DNA of 14,118 nt from Phycisphaerae bacterium (GTDB taxonomy: Bacteria > Planctomycetota > Phycisphaerae > Tepidisphaerales > Tepidisphaeraceae): contig JAUJNJ010000076.1 of assembly GCA_030448225.1 (NCBI GenBank), positions 5,425-19,542 on the forward strand, written 5' to 3'. The notes beneath the pieces are model-generated. The model was not told the DNA's origin. It made no database searches and worked only from the letters and a program-made list of their open reading frames with translations. Below, piece by piece: positions 6,161-13,820 of the stretch. Both the position numbers and the translations under genes were made by a program. How positions within the stretch are numbered: the first letter of the stretch is position 1; every line of letters begins with the position of its first letter.

Positions 6161-7084
6161 CTACCCGCGGCGGTCGCGCCGCGTCGAGGGCAGGTGGACG
6201 CCCGCCAGACCGGCCGCGGCGCGGAACGGGGACAGCAATCGATCGACGAGCGGCACCAACGGGCGGGCGCCGGTCACGCGCATCAGGAGGCAGGTGAGGT
6301 CGTCGCGCGTGAGGTTCTTCGAGTCGAGCCGGTCCAGCATCGACAGCACGGCCGGCACGAGGCGGCTTATGTCGGCCGAGCCGTCGACCGAACGGACGAG
6401 GTCGAGCAGGCCCGGGATCCCAAGATCATTGCCGGCGGCGTCGCGGGCTTCGGTGAGCGAATCGGTGAAGCACAAGACGAGGTCCCCCACGTCCAGCTTC
6501 AGCTCGAACTGCCGGAAGTCGAACCCCGCCACGACGCCGACCGGGACGTTGCCCCCCGCGCCGCCAGGCGCCTGCGACTCCAACGTCGTCCAGCGGCGCT
6601 CGGCGACCCGGTACCACAGCGGCGGCGGGTGGCCGGCGTTGCAGGCGAGGAGGCGCCCGGTGTAGCTGTCGAACGTGAGCGCGACGGCCGTCGCGAAGCG
6701 GAACGGGGCGAGGCCGGCGGCGGTGGCCTTGGCGGCGCCGGCCGTGAACTCGCGGTTGAGGTTCCGCACCAGCCGTAGCTGGTCGTGGTCGTTGACGAGG
6801 CGTCGCATGAGCCGGCGGAGCGCGTCGGCCGTCGCGCCGACGATCGCGCCGTGGCCGGACACCTCGGCGAGCAGGACGCGGCCGACCCTCCCGCCCGCGC
6901 AGGCCGACACGTAGTGCACGTCGCCGCCGACGGCCTCGTGCCCGCTCGGCTGGCTGTAGACCCAGGCGTCGAGGCCCGGCAGGACGACCGCCTGGTCCAC
7001 CTGCCAGTTGCCGCCCCACACCTCGGTGCATTGAAGCGTCTTGCCGGCTGCGGCGTCGCGGCTCGCGCGGTCCTTCATGCCCAT
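6161..7084 (-). CDS. PP2C-type (SpoIIE family) Ser/Thr phosphatase
   Basis: A 307-residue cytoplasmic metal-dependent protein phosphatase of the SpoIIE/RsbU kind, which dephosphorylates serine or threonine on regulators such as anti-sigma antagonists. Motifs in order: GGDVHYV (53-59, metal-binding Asp), LLAEVSGHG (71-79, with Glu where the family usually has Asp), NAGHPPPLWY (149-158), LVLCFTDSLTEARD (202-215; second metal-binding Asp) and RDDLTCLLMR (260-269). There is no attached sensor domain (PAS, GAF, response receiver) and no membrane span, so the signal must come from a partner. The ATG at 7084 is preceded by AGAGGG six bases away and is preferred over the upstream in-frame ATG at 7129. 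It is convergent with the msrQ region. Substrate unknown; no STAS-domain or kinase gene is in the window. Confidence 0.88.
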   Translation of the reverse strand: MGMKDRASRDAAAGKTLQCTEVWGGNWQVDQAVVLPGLDAWVYSQPSGHEAVGGDVHYVSACAGGRVGRVLLAEVSGHGAIVGATADALRRLMRRLVNDHDQLRLVRNLNREFTAGAAKATAAGLAPFRFATAVALTFDSYTGRLLACNAGHPPPLWYRVAERRWTTLESQAPGGAGGNVPVGVVAGFDFRQFELKLDVGDLVLCFTDSLTEARDAAGNDLGIPGLLDLVRSVDGSADISRLVPAVLSMLDRLDSKNLTRDDLTCLLMRVTGARPLVPLVDRLLSPFRAAAGLAGVHLPSTRRDRRG

Positions 7085-7271
7085 CGGGATCCCTCTTTTG
7101 CTCCGGACCGTGATACATCGCCACGGCACGAAACGCGCCGTCGCATCCCCGCCGGCCGATGCAGTGCGGTCGACGTCCGCCGCCGCGCCGGGGCGATCAA
7201 TCCACCGTCACCCGCGCACATTGACATCGACGCCACTGCTGTCAGCAAATGTCCGGGCCGCCGCCAGGCGG

Positions 7272-7847
7272 TTACGACGCGGTCTTCAGCACCTTCAGCA
7301 CCTGCTCGGCCGTCGACCGGCCGCCGTGCGTGCTGCTGACGTCCGCGAATTGAATGATGCCGCCCGCGTCGACGACGAACGTCGCCGGGTAGGCGGTCTC
7401 GCCGGGCTCGTTCCACCGCAGTCCCCAGCTGTCGACGAACTTCAGGCCGGGGTCGGTCACGAACCGGAAGTTGTCCGGCAGCCCTTTGCGGGCGATGAAC
7501 TGTTCCGCGTGCTCCTTCAGCTTGTCGGGCGGGCCGGGATAGACGAGGACGACCTTCGCCCCCGCCTTGCGCAGTTCGTCGGCCTTGGCGACGAAGCCGC
7601 CCACCTGCCGGGTGCACACTGGGCACTGATATCCCACCCACCCCCGCAGTTGGATGATGACGACCGGCCCCGCCTCGCGCAGGTCCGACAGGCGGACGGT
7701 CTGGCCGTCGATCGTGTCGAGCGTGAGCTCGGGCGCCTTGTCGCCGACCTTGGGGGCACCCGACGCCCCCTCTTTGGCGGGGCCGGCCGCGAGCACGGCG
7801 AGGGGCAGCAGCAACAGCGGCAACGCCAGCAGGGGAAAACGCTTCAC
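7272..7847 (-). CDS. Exported AhpC/TSA-type redoxin
   Basis: A 191-residue thioredoxin-fold protein. Residues 1-21 form a signal peptide (KRF, then a Leu-rich core, ending near VLAAG), so the enzyme should act outside the cytoplasmic membrane. The mature domain has GDKAPELTLDTIDGQTVRLS (split at 35-54), a strand VVIIQLRGW (62-70), the active-site motif GYQCPVCTRQ with Cys75 and Cys78, and TAYPATFVVD (151-160) with the cis-proline. This combination fits peroxiredoxin-like AhpC/TSA proteins of the one-domain, CxxC type, either reducing peroxides or exchanging thiols. The GTG at 7847 was chosen because AAAGGA lies about six bases upstream and the signal peptide begins exactly there; the frame is open further upstream but encodes low-complexity residues. 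It stands alone, with about 190 bases to the phosphatase gene. Confidence 0.87.
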   Translation of the reverse strand: MKRFPLLALPLLLLPLAVLAAGPAKEGASGAPKVGDKAPELTLDTIDGQTVRLSDLREAGPVVIIQLRGWVGYQCPVCTRQVGGFVAKADELRKAGAKVVLVYPGPPDKLKEHAEQFIARKGLPDNFRFVTDPGLKFVDSWGLRWNEPGETAYPATFVVDAGGIIQFADVSSTHGGRSTAEQVLKVLKTAS

Positions 7848-8162
7848 GGTTCGTCCTTTCCGATTCGCACACCACCGCCACGTTTCTATTGAACGCGGCC
7901 AAGTGCGGCCCAAGCCCGCCCGTGCCGGGCGTTCGCGTGAGCCGGGTGAATTCCGTCGTTCAATGACGGTACCACACCTCGGACTCCAGATATTCCCGGT
8001 CACGAGCGATTGCGAGTTTCTTCGCCTCGCGGCGACGGTCGAGTCCATATTCGGGGGCGGGCGCAGCGCTAAGATGGTTGATCGCGGGGCGTGTCCAGGC
8101 GTGGCGGCGGCGGCGGGGTCTTCGGCCGCCATTGTGAAGCATCACGACGCGCCTCGCGCCCG
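7848..8162. other. Spacer between redoxin and nhaR-like genes
   Basis: 315 bases without a convincing gene. It should hold the redoxin promoter (minus strand) and the end of the regulator transcript. The only structure I note is GCCCG (7914-7918) with CGGGC (7926-7930) around a seven-base loop. Confidence 0.5.
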
Positions 8163-9110
8163 TCAGGCCCGCTTTCGCTTGACGTCCTTCGCCGCCCTTC
8201 GCTTCACGTCGTCGAACGCCTGGCGTGCGGCCTCGGAGATGGCGATCACCGCCGGGTGCTTGAGCTTCCGCTCGACGGAGATCGCGTAGAACCGCTCGCG
8301 CACCTCCTCGGTCCGGCCGACCACCCGCACCTCGTACTGCCGGCACACCTCGGCCTCGACCGCCGTCGGCGCGGGGAACACGCCGACGCCGGCCTGCCCG
8401 AACGTCTTGAGCAGCGCGCTGTCCTGCACCGACGCGACGACGTGCGCCCGGATCCCGCGCGTCTCGAACCACTGGTCGAGCGCGCGCCGCAGCGCCATGT
8501 TCTCGGTCGGGAGCAGCAGGTCGGCCGCGCCGAGCGACGCGGGGAACCGCCGCGCCAGCTTTGGCGCCACGGCCGGCGTCGCGAAGAAACTGATGCCGCT
8601 CTCGCCGAGGAAGTGGCTGAAGCTGACGAGCTTCACCCCGCCGCCGGCCGGCGCGTCGCTCAGGACGAGGTCGAGGCGGTAGGTCGAGAGGTCGACGAGC
8701 AGGCCCTCGAGCGACCCCTCGCGGCAGACGAGGTCCGCCCGGTGCGGGCCGCGCAGGGCGGGCTCGAGCAGGCGGCGGGCGACGAGCTTCGGCATCCCGT
8801 CGGTCACCCCGACCGACAGCCGCGTCGGCCGGTCGCTCGGGCGCTGCTTGACGGTGTCGAGCATCTGCCGCCCGAGCGAGAAGATCTCGCCCGCGTAGTC
8901 GTAGACGATCTTCCCCATCTCGGTCAGCACGATCGTGCGGCCGGCGCGGACGAACAGCTTCTCGCCGAGCGACCGCTCCAGCTCCTTCACCTGCCCGCTG
9001 ATCGTGGGCTCGGCGACGAGGAGTTGCCGGCTCGCCTTGGCGATCCCGCCCTCGCGCGCCACGACCCAGAAGTAGAGCAGGTGGTGATAGTTCAGCCATT
9101 CCAGTTGCAT
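8163..9110 (-). CDS. nhaR: LysR-family transcriptional regulator, NhaR type
   Basis: A 315-residue regulator whose sequence tracks E. coli NhaR closely: N-terminal LNYHHLLYFWVVAREGG (6-22), the winged helix-turn-helix around AKASRQLLVAEPTISGQVKE (24-43), then LERSLGEKLFVRAGR and TEMGKIVYDYAGEIFSLGRQ (split). The effector domain (about 95-295) keeps the family's SDAP, FLGESGISFF, PTENMALRRALDQWFE, QDSALLKTFGQAGVGVFPAP and KHPAVIAIS stretches. In enterobacteria NhaR activates the Na+/H+ antiporter gene in response to sodium and alkaline pH; the effector here is not known. It ends in a Lys/Arg-rich tail. It is divergent from the HPF-TerC genes, the usual arrangement of a LysR regulator and its target. 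Its ribosome-binding site GAGGA sits in a hairpin, noted separately. Confidence 0.92.
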   Translation of the reverse strand: MQLEWLNYHHLLYFWVVAREGGIAKASRQLLVAEPTISGQVKELERSLGEKLFVRAGRTIVLTEMGKIVYDYAGEIFSLGRQMLDTVKQRPSDRPTRLSVGVTDGMPKLVARRLLEPALRGPHRADLVCREGSLEGLLVDLSTYRLDLVLSDAPAGGGVKLVSFSHFLGESGISFFATPAVAPKLARRFPASLGAADLLLPTENMALRRALDQWFETRGIRAHVVASVQDSALLKTFGQAGVGVFPAPTAVEAEVCRQYEVRVVGRTEEVRERFYAISVERKLKHPAVIAISEAARQAFDDVKRRAAKDVKRKRA

Positions 9111-9115
9111 CGATT

Positions 9116-9132
9116 CCTCGGCAAAACCGAGG
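9116..9132 (-). promoter_or_regulatory. Hairpin covering the nhaR-like ribosome-binding site
   Basis: On the minus strand CCTCGG, loop TTTTG, CCGAGG, then AATCGATG with the start codon. The Shine-Dalgarno GAGGA is formed by the 3' arm, so a folded leader would hide it. This could tune translation of the regulator; no ligand or trigger can be read from the sequence. Confidence 0.45.
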
Positions 9133-9146
9133 TTCTACCGCGTCAC

Positions 9147-9171
9147 TTCGTAATTGTCTAATCGACTCGAA
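9147..9171. promoter_or_regulatory. Candidate LysR-type operator between nhaR-like and hpf genes
   Basis: The only AT-rich patch in the 103-base divergent gap: TTCG, then ATT-GTCT-AAT, then CGAA, an imperfect dyad of about 25 bases. LysR regulators commonly bind AT-containing dyads in such gaps. The match is weak and not a defined NhaR site. Confidence 0.3.
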
Positions 9172-9213
9172 GCGCCGATGATTCTCGGACACAACCGAAG
9201 GGAGCACTGGACC

Positions 9214-9561
9214 ATGGAACTGAGCATCCGCGGACTGAACTTCGACCTGACCGACGCGATCCTGGCGCACGTGCGGCAGCGCCTCGCCCACGGGCTGTCG
9301 CACTACGCGCCGCGCGTGCAGGGCGTGACCGTGCGGGTCAGCGACGTGAACGGGCCGCGCGGCGGCTCGGACAAGCGCTGCCACCTGGAGGTGACGGTCG
9401 CCGGCATCGGCCGGCTGTGCGTCGACGAGGTGCACGCGGACCTCTACCGCGCCGTCGACCGCGCCGCCGCCCGCCTCCGCCAGCAGCTCGCCCGCGAGTC
9501 GGGCAAGCGTCGCGGGCCGGGCCCGGGGCCGCGGATGTCCGCCTCGGGCCTGCCCACCTGA
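9214..9561 (+). CDS. hpf: Ribosome hibernation promoting factor, HPF/RaiA family
   Basis: A 115-residue protein with the single HPF/RaiA fold that binds the small ribosomal subunit and silences ribosomes under stress. Seen in the sequence: an N-terminal strand MELSIRGLNFDLTDAI (1-16), a helix with HVRQRLAHGLSHYAPRV (19-35), strands VTVRVSDVNGPRG (38-50) and KRCHLEVTV (54-62), and the helix DLYRAVDRAAARLRQQLAR (76-94). It is the short form: there is no C-terminal dimerisation domain as in long HPF, only a basic, Gly/Pro-rich tail (GKRRGPGPGP). The ATG at 9214 is supported by AAGGGAG about nine bases upstream; the frame is open about 60 bases further but overlaps the divergent promoter. TerC follows after 81 bases on the same strand. 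Confidence 0.9.
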   Translation: MELSIRGLNFDLTDAILAHVRQRLAHGLSHYAPRVQGVTVRVSDVNGPRGGSDKRCHLEVTVAGIGRLCVDEVHADLYRAVDRAAARLRQQLARESGKRRGPGPGPRMSASGLPT

Positions 9562-9642
9562 CCGCGCCGCGGGCTCGTGCCGCGTCGTCGCCTTCGTCCT
9601 CGTCCTCGTCCTTCACATTCGTAGGCAAAGGAGTTCTTCGCA

Positions 9643-10871
9643 ATGATCTGGATCTGGCTGGGGTTCTTGGCGTTAATCCTGCTCTTCCTCGCGCTCGACC
9701 TGGGCGTGTTCCACCGCAAGGCGCACGTCGTGTCGGTGCGGGAGGCGCTGACGTGGTCGGTCGTCTGGGCGGCGCTGGGCATGTCGTTCGGCGCGTTCGT
9801 CTACTTCGGCTACGAGCGGCACTGGATGGGCCTGGGCCTGCTCTCGCCCGGCCAGCAGGCGGAGGTCGCGGCCCTGCCGGCGGCGGAGGCGAGCACGGTC
9901 TTCGTCGACAAGTGGGCCGTCTCGGCCGACAACCCGCACGGCCTGCTCGACGGCACCGCCGCGCTGACGAAGTACGTCACCGGCTACCTCATCGAGAAGT
10001 CGCTCGCGGTCGACAACATCTTCGTCATCGCGCTGATCTTCGCCTACCTCGCCGTGCCGCCGCTCTACCAGCACCGCGTGCTGTTCTGGGGCATCCTCGG
10101 CGCGCTGGCGATGCGCGGCGTGATGATCGCGCTGGGCGCGGAGCTGATCCAGAACTACTCGTGGGTCATCTACGTCTTCGGCGCGTTCCTCATCATCACG
10201 GGCATCAAGATGCTCCTGATCACCGAGAACAAGAGCCCCGGCGACAGCTGGGTCGTGAAGGCCGCCAAGCGGATCTGGCCGATCACCGACAAGTACCACG
10301 GCGAGCACTTCTTCGTCCGCGCCGGCACCGACGCGTCGCACGAGGCGGCGACGCCGGGCGCGACGGTCGAGCGCGACGAGGCGGTCGAGCGCATGGAGGG
10401 CGTGAAGCGCGGCGCGCTGATGATGACGCCGCTGTTCCTGGCGCTGATCCTCGTCGAGTTCACCGACCTGATCTTCGCGGTCGACTCGATCCCGGCCATC
10501 TTCGCGATCACGACCGACCCGTTCCTGGTCTTCACGAGCAACGCGTTCGCGATCCTGGGGCTGCGGAGCCTGTACTTCGCTGGCCGGGCTGATGGACAAG
10601 TTCCTACCCGAAGGTCTCGCTCGCGGTGCTGCTGGCGGTGGTCGGCGGCAAGATGATCGCCCACAAGCCGCTGAAGGCGGCGTTCGGCGACGATGTCCAC
10701 TTCTACCTGCTGGGCGTGACGGTGCTGATCCTTGCCGCCGGCGTCGTGGCGTCGATCGTCTCCAACCGCCGCAAGGACGCCGCCCGGCCGCTGGATGGCC
10801 GGGGCGGCAACGCGGGCGGGAAGGACGCGATCGCCGCGCGCCCCCGCCGCCTGACCGCCGCCGCGTGGTGA
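9643..10871 (+). CDS. TerC/Alx family membrane metal-homeostasis protein, two frame changes near the 3' end
   Basis: An integral membrane protein of the TerC family; members such as Alx export manganese and respond to alkaline pH, others affect tellurite resistance. About 312 residues are read without interruption: span 1 FLALILLFLALDLGVFHRK (8-26, with the family Asp), a longer loop around 70-100, YLIEKSLAVDNIFVIALIF with the conserved E and D, a span with ALAMRGVMIALGAELI, FLIITGIKMLLITE, and LILVEFTDLIFAVDSIPAIF with the second acidic pair. At about 10579 the frame shifts (LAGLMDKF continues in another frame) and again at about 10603, after which YPKVSLAVLLAVVGGKMIAH and FYLLGVTVLILAAGVVASIV complete the protein to the stop at 10871. 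Reading through both, the length is about 409 residues, normal for the family. Start ATG has AAGGAG nine bases upstream. The frame changes are probably sequence errors. Confidence 0.87.
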
Positions 10872-10879
10872 CCACCCCA

Positions 10880-10920
10880 GGGCCGGCCGGCGACGAGGAA
10901 GCGCGCCGGCCGGCCGGCCC
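10880..10920. terminator. Very strong GC stem-loop between the TerC and zinc-ribbon genes
   Basis: GGGCCGGCCGGC (10880-10891) pairs with GCCGGCCGGCCC (10909-10920) over 12 bases; the right arm has one extra CCGG, so the stem can slip register. No T-run follows. It may slow or end transcription, or simply be a spacer palindrome. Confidence 0.4.
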
Positions 10921-10938
10921 GAGCCGGAGGATTTCGCG

Positions 10939-11062
10939 ATGCGGTGCCCGACGTGTGACGTCGACCTGATCGACAACGTGCCTCGGCCTCAAGACCCGGT
11001 ACTGCCCCCCGAGTGCGACGGCGAGTGGTTCGGCCGGGCGGCGTCGACCGCCTCTCGACCGC
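10939..11062 (+). pseudogene. Frameshifted TFIIB-type zinc-ribbon protein
   Basis: Starts MRCPTCDVDL at 10939 behind GGAG, giving the first CxxC zinc pair. The following part of the expected ribbon, GLKTRYCP, is in a second frame (from about 10985), ECDGEWFGR is back in the first (from 11011), and GGVDRLSTAREPARL is in the third (from about 11035). Put together this reads as the zf-TFIIB pattern CPxC...YCPxCxGxWxxRGGxDxL. So this is a second copy of the family encoded by the next gene, broken by about three small indels. The end is not defined because the last frame stays open into the next gene. As with msrQ, either sequence error or true decay is possible. Confidence 0.6.
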
Positions 11063-11233
11063 ACGAGAGCCGGCGCGCCTGCGCCTCGCCCCTCGGCCTG
11101 AGCGTGATGGCAACGTCGCGCCGGCGGCCGACGCGGCGCGGGGCGGGGGCTACCCCTCAACGAGTCAAACGGCCGGCCGTCGTCGGCCGGTCGCGGCAAA
11201 CGAGACGTCTCACGAGCGAGAAGGAGAACAGAC

Positions 11234-11542
11234 ATGGACTGCCCACAGTGCAAGACCGCCCTGGTGATGGCCGACCGGCAAGGCGTGGAAATCGACCACT
11301 GCCCCAACTGCCGCGGCGTGTGGCTCGACCGCGGGGAACTCGACAAGATCGTCGAGCGGAGCGCCGCCTACTCCGCCACCCACGGCAACGCCGCCGCCAG
11401 CGACGATGCCCGCGGCGACCGCCCGTACGCCGGCGACAGCGACGTGCGTTCGCCCCGGCGCCCCGCGGTCCCCGACCCCCAGCAGCCGTACCCGCACGGG
11501 TACCGCAGGCGAAAGTCGTTCTGGGAAGAACTGTTCGACTGA
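11234..11542 (+). CDS. Small TFIIB-type zinc-ribbon protein
   Basis: A 102-residue protein of the zf-TFIIB family. The N-terminal zinc ribbon has CPQC (3-6) and CPNC (23-26), followed by the family signature RGVWLDRGELDKIVER (27-42). The middle is a Ser/Asp/Pro-rich, probably disordered stretch, and the C-terminus RRRKSFWEELFD matches the basic-then-FLxELFD tail found on many members. A clear GAAGGAG lies seven bases before the ATG. The biochemical role of these proteins is not established; the zinc ribbon suggests nucleic-acid or protein binding. It lies directly after a broken copy of the same family, so the two probably arose by tandem duplication or are two distinct paralogues kept together. 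Confidence 0.88.
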   Translation: MDCPQCKTALVMADRQGVEIDHCPNCRGVWLDRGELDKIVERSAAYSATHGNAAASDDARGDRPYAGDSDVRSPRRPAVPDPQQPYPHGYRRRKSFWEELFD

Positions 11543-11877
11543 ACGGCGGGCCGGGACCCTGGCAGCAACGGTCGCGAACGTTCCGCGCACCGCGTCACAC
11601 GGCGCGGCTTCATCGAACGGTCCGGCCGCCTGCTTCCACGGTTGCCCCGGGACGCGTCGCGCTGCGCGCAGAGGCGCGGCGCTGTAAGCAAAGACATCCG
11701 ACCCACCGCCGACATGGCCGCGTGACCGTGCGGTGCGCGTTCCGGTCCGGACGACGATGGAACGCAGGAATCGGTCTTGAGCGACCGGCAGCGCGGCCCC
11801 TGCGGTGCGTGCGGCTGAACGACGTCCGGCGGGTTGTTCGGACCAATCGATAACGCGGGGAGCGACGGGCAAGCGCG
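11543..11877. other. Spacer upstream of the bicarbonate permease gene
   Basis: 335 bases. Short open frames are present on both strands but none has motifs or start signals I can support. No clear terminator or promoter box is visible. Confidence 0.5.
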
Positions 11878-12858
11878 ATGGAAATACTGGAACTGGTCCG
11901 GGCGAACCTGCTCTCGCCCATGGTGTTGGCCTTCGTGCTGGGCATGTTGGCGGTGCTCGTCCGGAGCGACCTGAGGATCCCGCCGGAGGTGTACGCGGCG
12001 CTGTCGATCTACCTGCTGCTGGCGATCGGCATCAAGGGCGGGCAGCAACTGGCCGCCACGCCCTTGTCGGTCGTCTGGCGGCCGGCGGTGGCGACGATCG
12101 TGCTCGGCGTCGTCACGCCGCTCCTGGCGTACGCGGGGGCGAGGAGTCTGTGCCGGTTCGGCGTGGCCGACGCCGCGGCGCTGGCGGCGCACTACGGGTC
12201 CGTCTCGGCCGTCACGTTCGCGGCGGTGCTGACGTTCCTCGACGCGCGGGGCGTGGCGTACGAGGGATTCATGCCGGCGCTGGTCGCGGTGCTGGAGGTG
12301 CCGGCGATCGTGCTCGGCGTCCTGATCGCCCGCCTCAAACTCCGCGACGCCGCCGCCGACGACGGCGGGTGGGGACCGGTGCTGCACGAGGTCCTCACCG
12401 GCCGCAGCGTGCTGCTGCTGCTCGGCGGGCTCGTCATGGGCTACGCGTCGTCGCGGTCGAACGTTGACCGCGTCGCGCCGATGTTCGTGGAGTTGTTCCA
12501 CGGCGTGCTCGTCCTGTTCCTCCTCGACATGGGCACGGTGGCGGCGGCGCGGCTCAAGGAGATCGGCCGGGCCGGGTGGCTCCTCGCCGCGTTCGGCGTC
12601 GTGGTGCCGATCGTCAACGGCGCGATCGGCGTGATGGCCGCGAGGGCGGCGGGCCTGTCGTTCGGCGGCGGCGTCGTGCTCGGCGTGATGGCCGCCAGCG
12701 CGTCCTACATCGCCGCCCCCGCCGCCGTGCGCGTCGCGCTGCCGCAGGCGAACCCGGCCTACTACCTGACGGCGGCGATCGGCATCACGTTCCCGTTCAA
12801 CCTCACGCTCGGCATCCCGCTTGTCTTCGAGATGGCGAGGATCGCGTACCCGAAGTAG
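11878..12858 (+). CDS. Sodium-dependent bicarbonate permease, SbtA family
   Basis: A 326-residue polytopic membrane protein of the SbtA/DUF897 family, the high-affinity Na+/HCO3- symporter of cyanobacteria that also occurs in many other bacteria. About ten hydrophobic spans in two similar halves. Family signatures: AIGIKGGQQL (49-58), HYGSVSAVTFAAVLTFL (105-121) in the first half, VLEVPAIVLGVLIAR (138-152), then a short cytoplasmic loop (155-170), LLGGLVMGY (181-189), ASASYIAAPAAVRVALPQAN (split at 273-292) and AIGITFPFNLTLGIP (300-314), where the two substrate-site loops lie. The ATG at 11878 follows GGGGAGCGACGGGCAAGC. The length is a little short of the cyanobacterial protein (about 370), mainly from a shorter central loop. 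The PII-like partner SbtB, often next door, is not seen here. Substrate in this organism is inferred from the family. Confidence 0.9.
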   Translation: MEILELVRANLLSPMVLAFVLGMLAVLVRSDLRIPPEVYAALSIYLLLAIGIKGGQQLAATPLSVVWRPAVATIVLGVVTPLLAYAGARSLCRFGVADAAALAAHYGSVSAVTFAAVLTFLDARGVAYEGFMPALVAVLEVPAIVLGVLIARLKLRDAAADDGGWGPVLHEVLTGRSVLLLLGGLVMGYASSRSNVDRVAPMFVELFHGVLVLFLLDMGTVAAARLKEIGRAGWLLAAFGVVVPIVNGAIGVMAARAAGLSFGGGVVLGVMAASASYIAAPAAVRVALPQANPAYYLTAAIGITFPFNLTLGIPLVFEMARIAYPK

Positions 12859-13523
12859 GTGCCGCCGTCGCCGAAGACGACGCTCGGAGTGCCGCACCCC
12901 GTCGTCGGTTGCGGGGCCACGACGACCGGTCCGGCGACGCGGAGACGCGGACCCGATCGGCGAGCGTCGACACGTCCGCCGTTGTGCGCACGATGCAGCG
13001 GCACCGATTCATCGCTGTCGTACGCCGAGCGGCCTGGATGGCGAGCGCGTGCGCGGATTTCATCCGACGCCGCTTGAACGACCCGGGGCAAGACGGCGCG
13101 GCGGGCGCTTGCGGTATCGCCGCGTTCGGGCGGACCGGCTTTGGGCGGACCGGCTTTGGGCGGCGCGCGAACGGAATCGAAATTATCACGCCGCTAACGT
13201 TCAGCAAGTTCGGACGCATCGATGCGCGCCGATGCTCGTCCGCAAGCGACACCAGTGGAGCCGCGCCCCGGCGGGAGACCCTCCGCCGATGGGCGCGCAA
13301 CGCCTGTGGTGACCTGCCGCTCCGCGACAAGCCTCTCTCCGCCAGGCGGCACGCCCACCATCCTCCGGTCGTGCGGGCTTCATTGCGCGTCGGCCGCCCG
13401 CGCGGCGGCCGGTGAGGCAGCTAACCCGCCCGACCTCGCGCCGGCGCATCAACATCGGAGCGGGCCGGGCGACCGGGGATTTCGCACGTATCCGGCCGCG
13501 GCGCGGACGGTACGGTTGCGGTC
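12859..13523. other. Long spacer between the SbtA-like and small hypothetical genes
   Basis: 665 bases. Open frames exist on both strands but all are Arg/Ala/Pro-rich shadows of GC-rich DNA without motifs or ribosome-binding sites. It contains a 15-base tandem repeat (13128-13157) and a 12-base perfect palindrome CGCATCGATGCG (13215-13226). I see no gene and no RNA I can name. Confidence 0.6.
13128..13157. repeat. 15-base tandem repeat, two copies plus a partial third
   Basis: GGGCGGACCGGCTTT twice exactly, followed by GGGCGG of a third unit. It lies in the long spacer after the SbtA-like gene. Its length is a multiple of three, but no supported gene covers it. Confidence 0.8.
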
Positions 13524-13820
13524 ATGGATGTGAGATCGCCGGACACGCGACACGGACGGGGTGAGGACGTGCGAACGACGGCCGCCGAGCGGGCGAGCGT
13601 GCCGCCGGACGATGGCGGGCGCGGGGCGGACGTCCGCCGCTGGCTCAGCGGTGCCTACTGGACCGACCGGCTGCCGCCGGCGCGGAACCTCGTGCTCGAC
13701 GCCTACTGGGCCGGCCGCCAAGACGCCGCCGCCGCCCGCCCCCGCGACGGCGAACCGGCCCGGGACGACAGCGGCGACGGCGACGACGTCAACCCGCGAT
13801 CGAAAGGGAGTACGACGTGA
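13524..13820 (+). CDS. Small hypothetical protein, coupled to the next gene
   Basis: A 98-residue protein I do not recognise. The N-terminal 35 residues and the last 30 are charged, Asp/Arg/Gly-rich and probably disordered. The middle (about 39-71) looks folded: RRWLSGAYWTDRLPPARN then LVLDAYWAGRQDAAAAR, with several aromatic residues and a possible helix. There is no signal peptide, membrane span or Cys. The ATG at 13524 has only a weak ribosome-binding site; a GTG at 13569 (GTGAGGAC just upstream) is an alternative. Support for its being real comes from its stop codon overlapping the next start as GTGA and from a folded-looking core that is not typical of random GC-rich frames. Confidence 0.55.
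   Translation: MDVRSPDTRHGRGEDVRTTAAERASVPPDDGGRGADVRRWLSGAYWTDRLPPARNLVLDAYWAGRQDAAAARPRDGEPARDDSGDGDDVNPRSKGSTT

Noticed and set aside
9562..9642. Possible yybP-ykoY manganese riboswitch before the TerC gene
   Set aside because: The 81-base gap has no match I can see to the conserved core of that riboswitch; it mainly shows a CGTCCT triplicate (9595-9612) and the ribosome-binding site.
9673..11346. 557-residue minus-strand open frame over the TerC gene
   Set aside because: Low-complexity Arg/Asp/Val composition typical of antisense GC-rich DNA; the plus strand has unmistakable TerC motifs.
11368..12897. 509-residue minus-strand open frame over the zinc-ribbon and SbtA-like genes
   Set aside because: Arg/His/Asp-rich composition without motifs; it is antisense to clearly recognisable proteins on the plus strand.
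12859..13523. An SbtB-like PII gene after the SbtA-like gene
   Set aside because: No frame in this spacer shows a PII fold pattern or plausible start signals.
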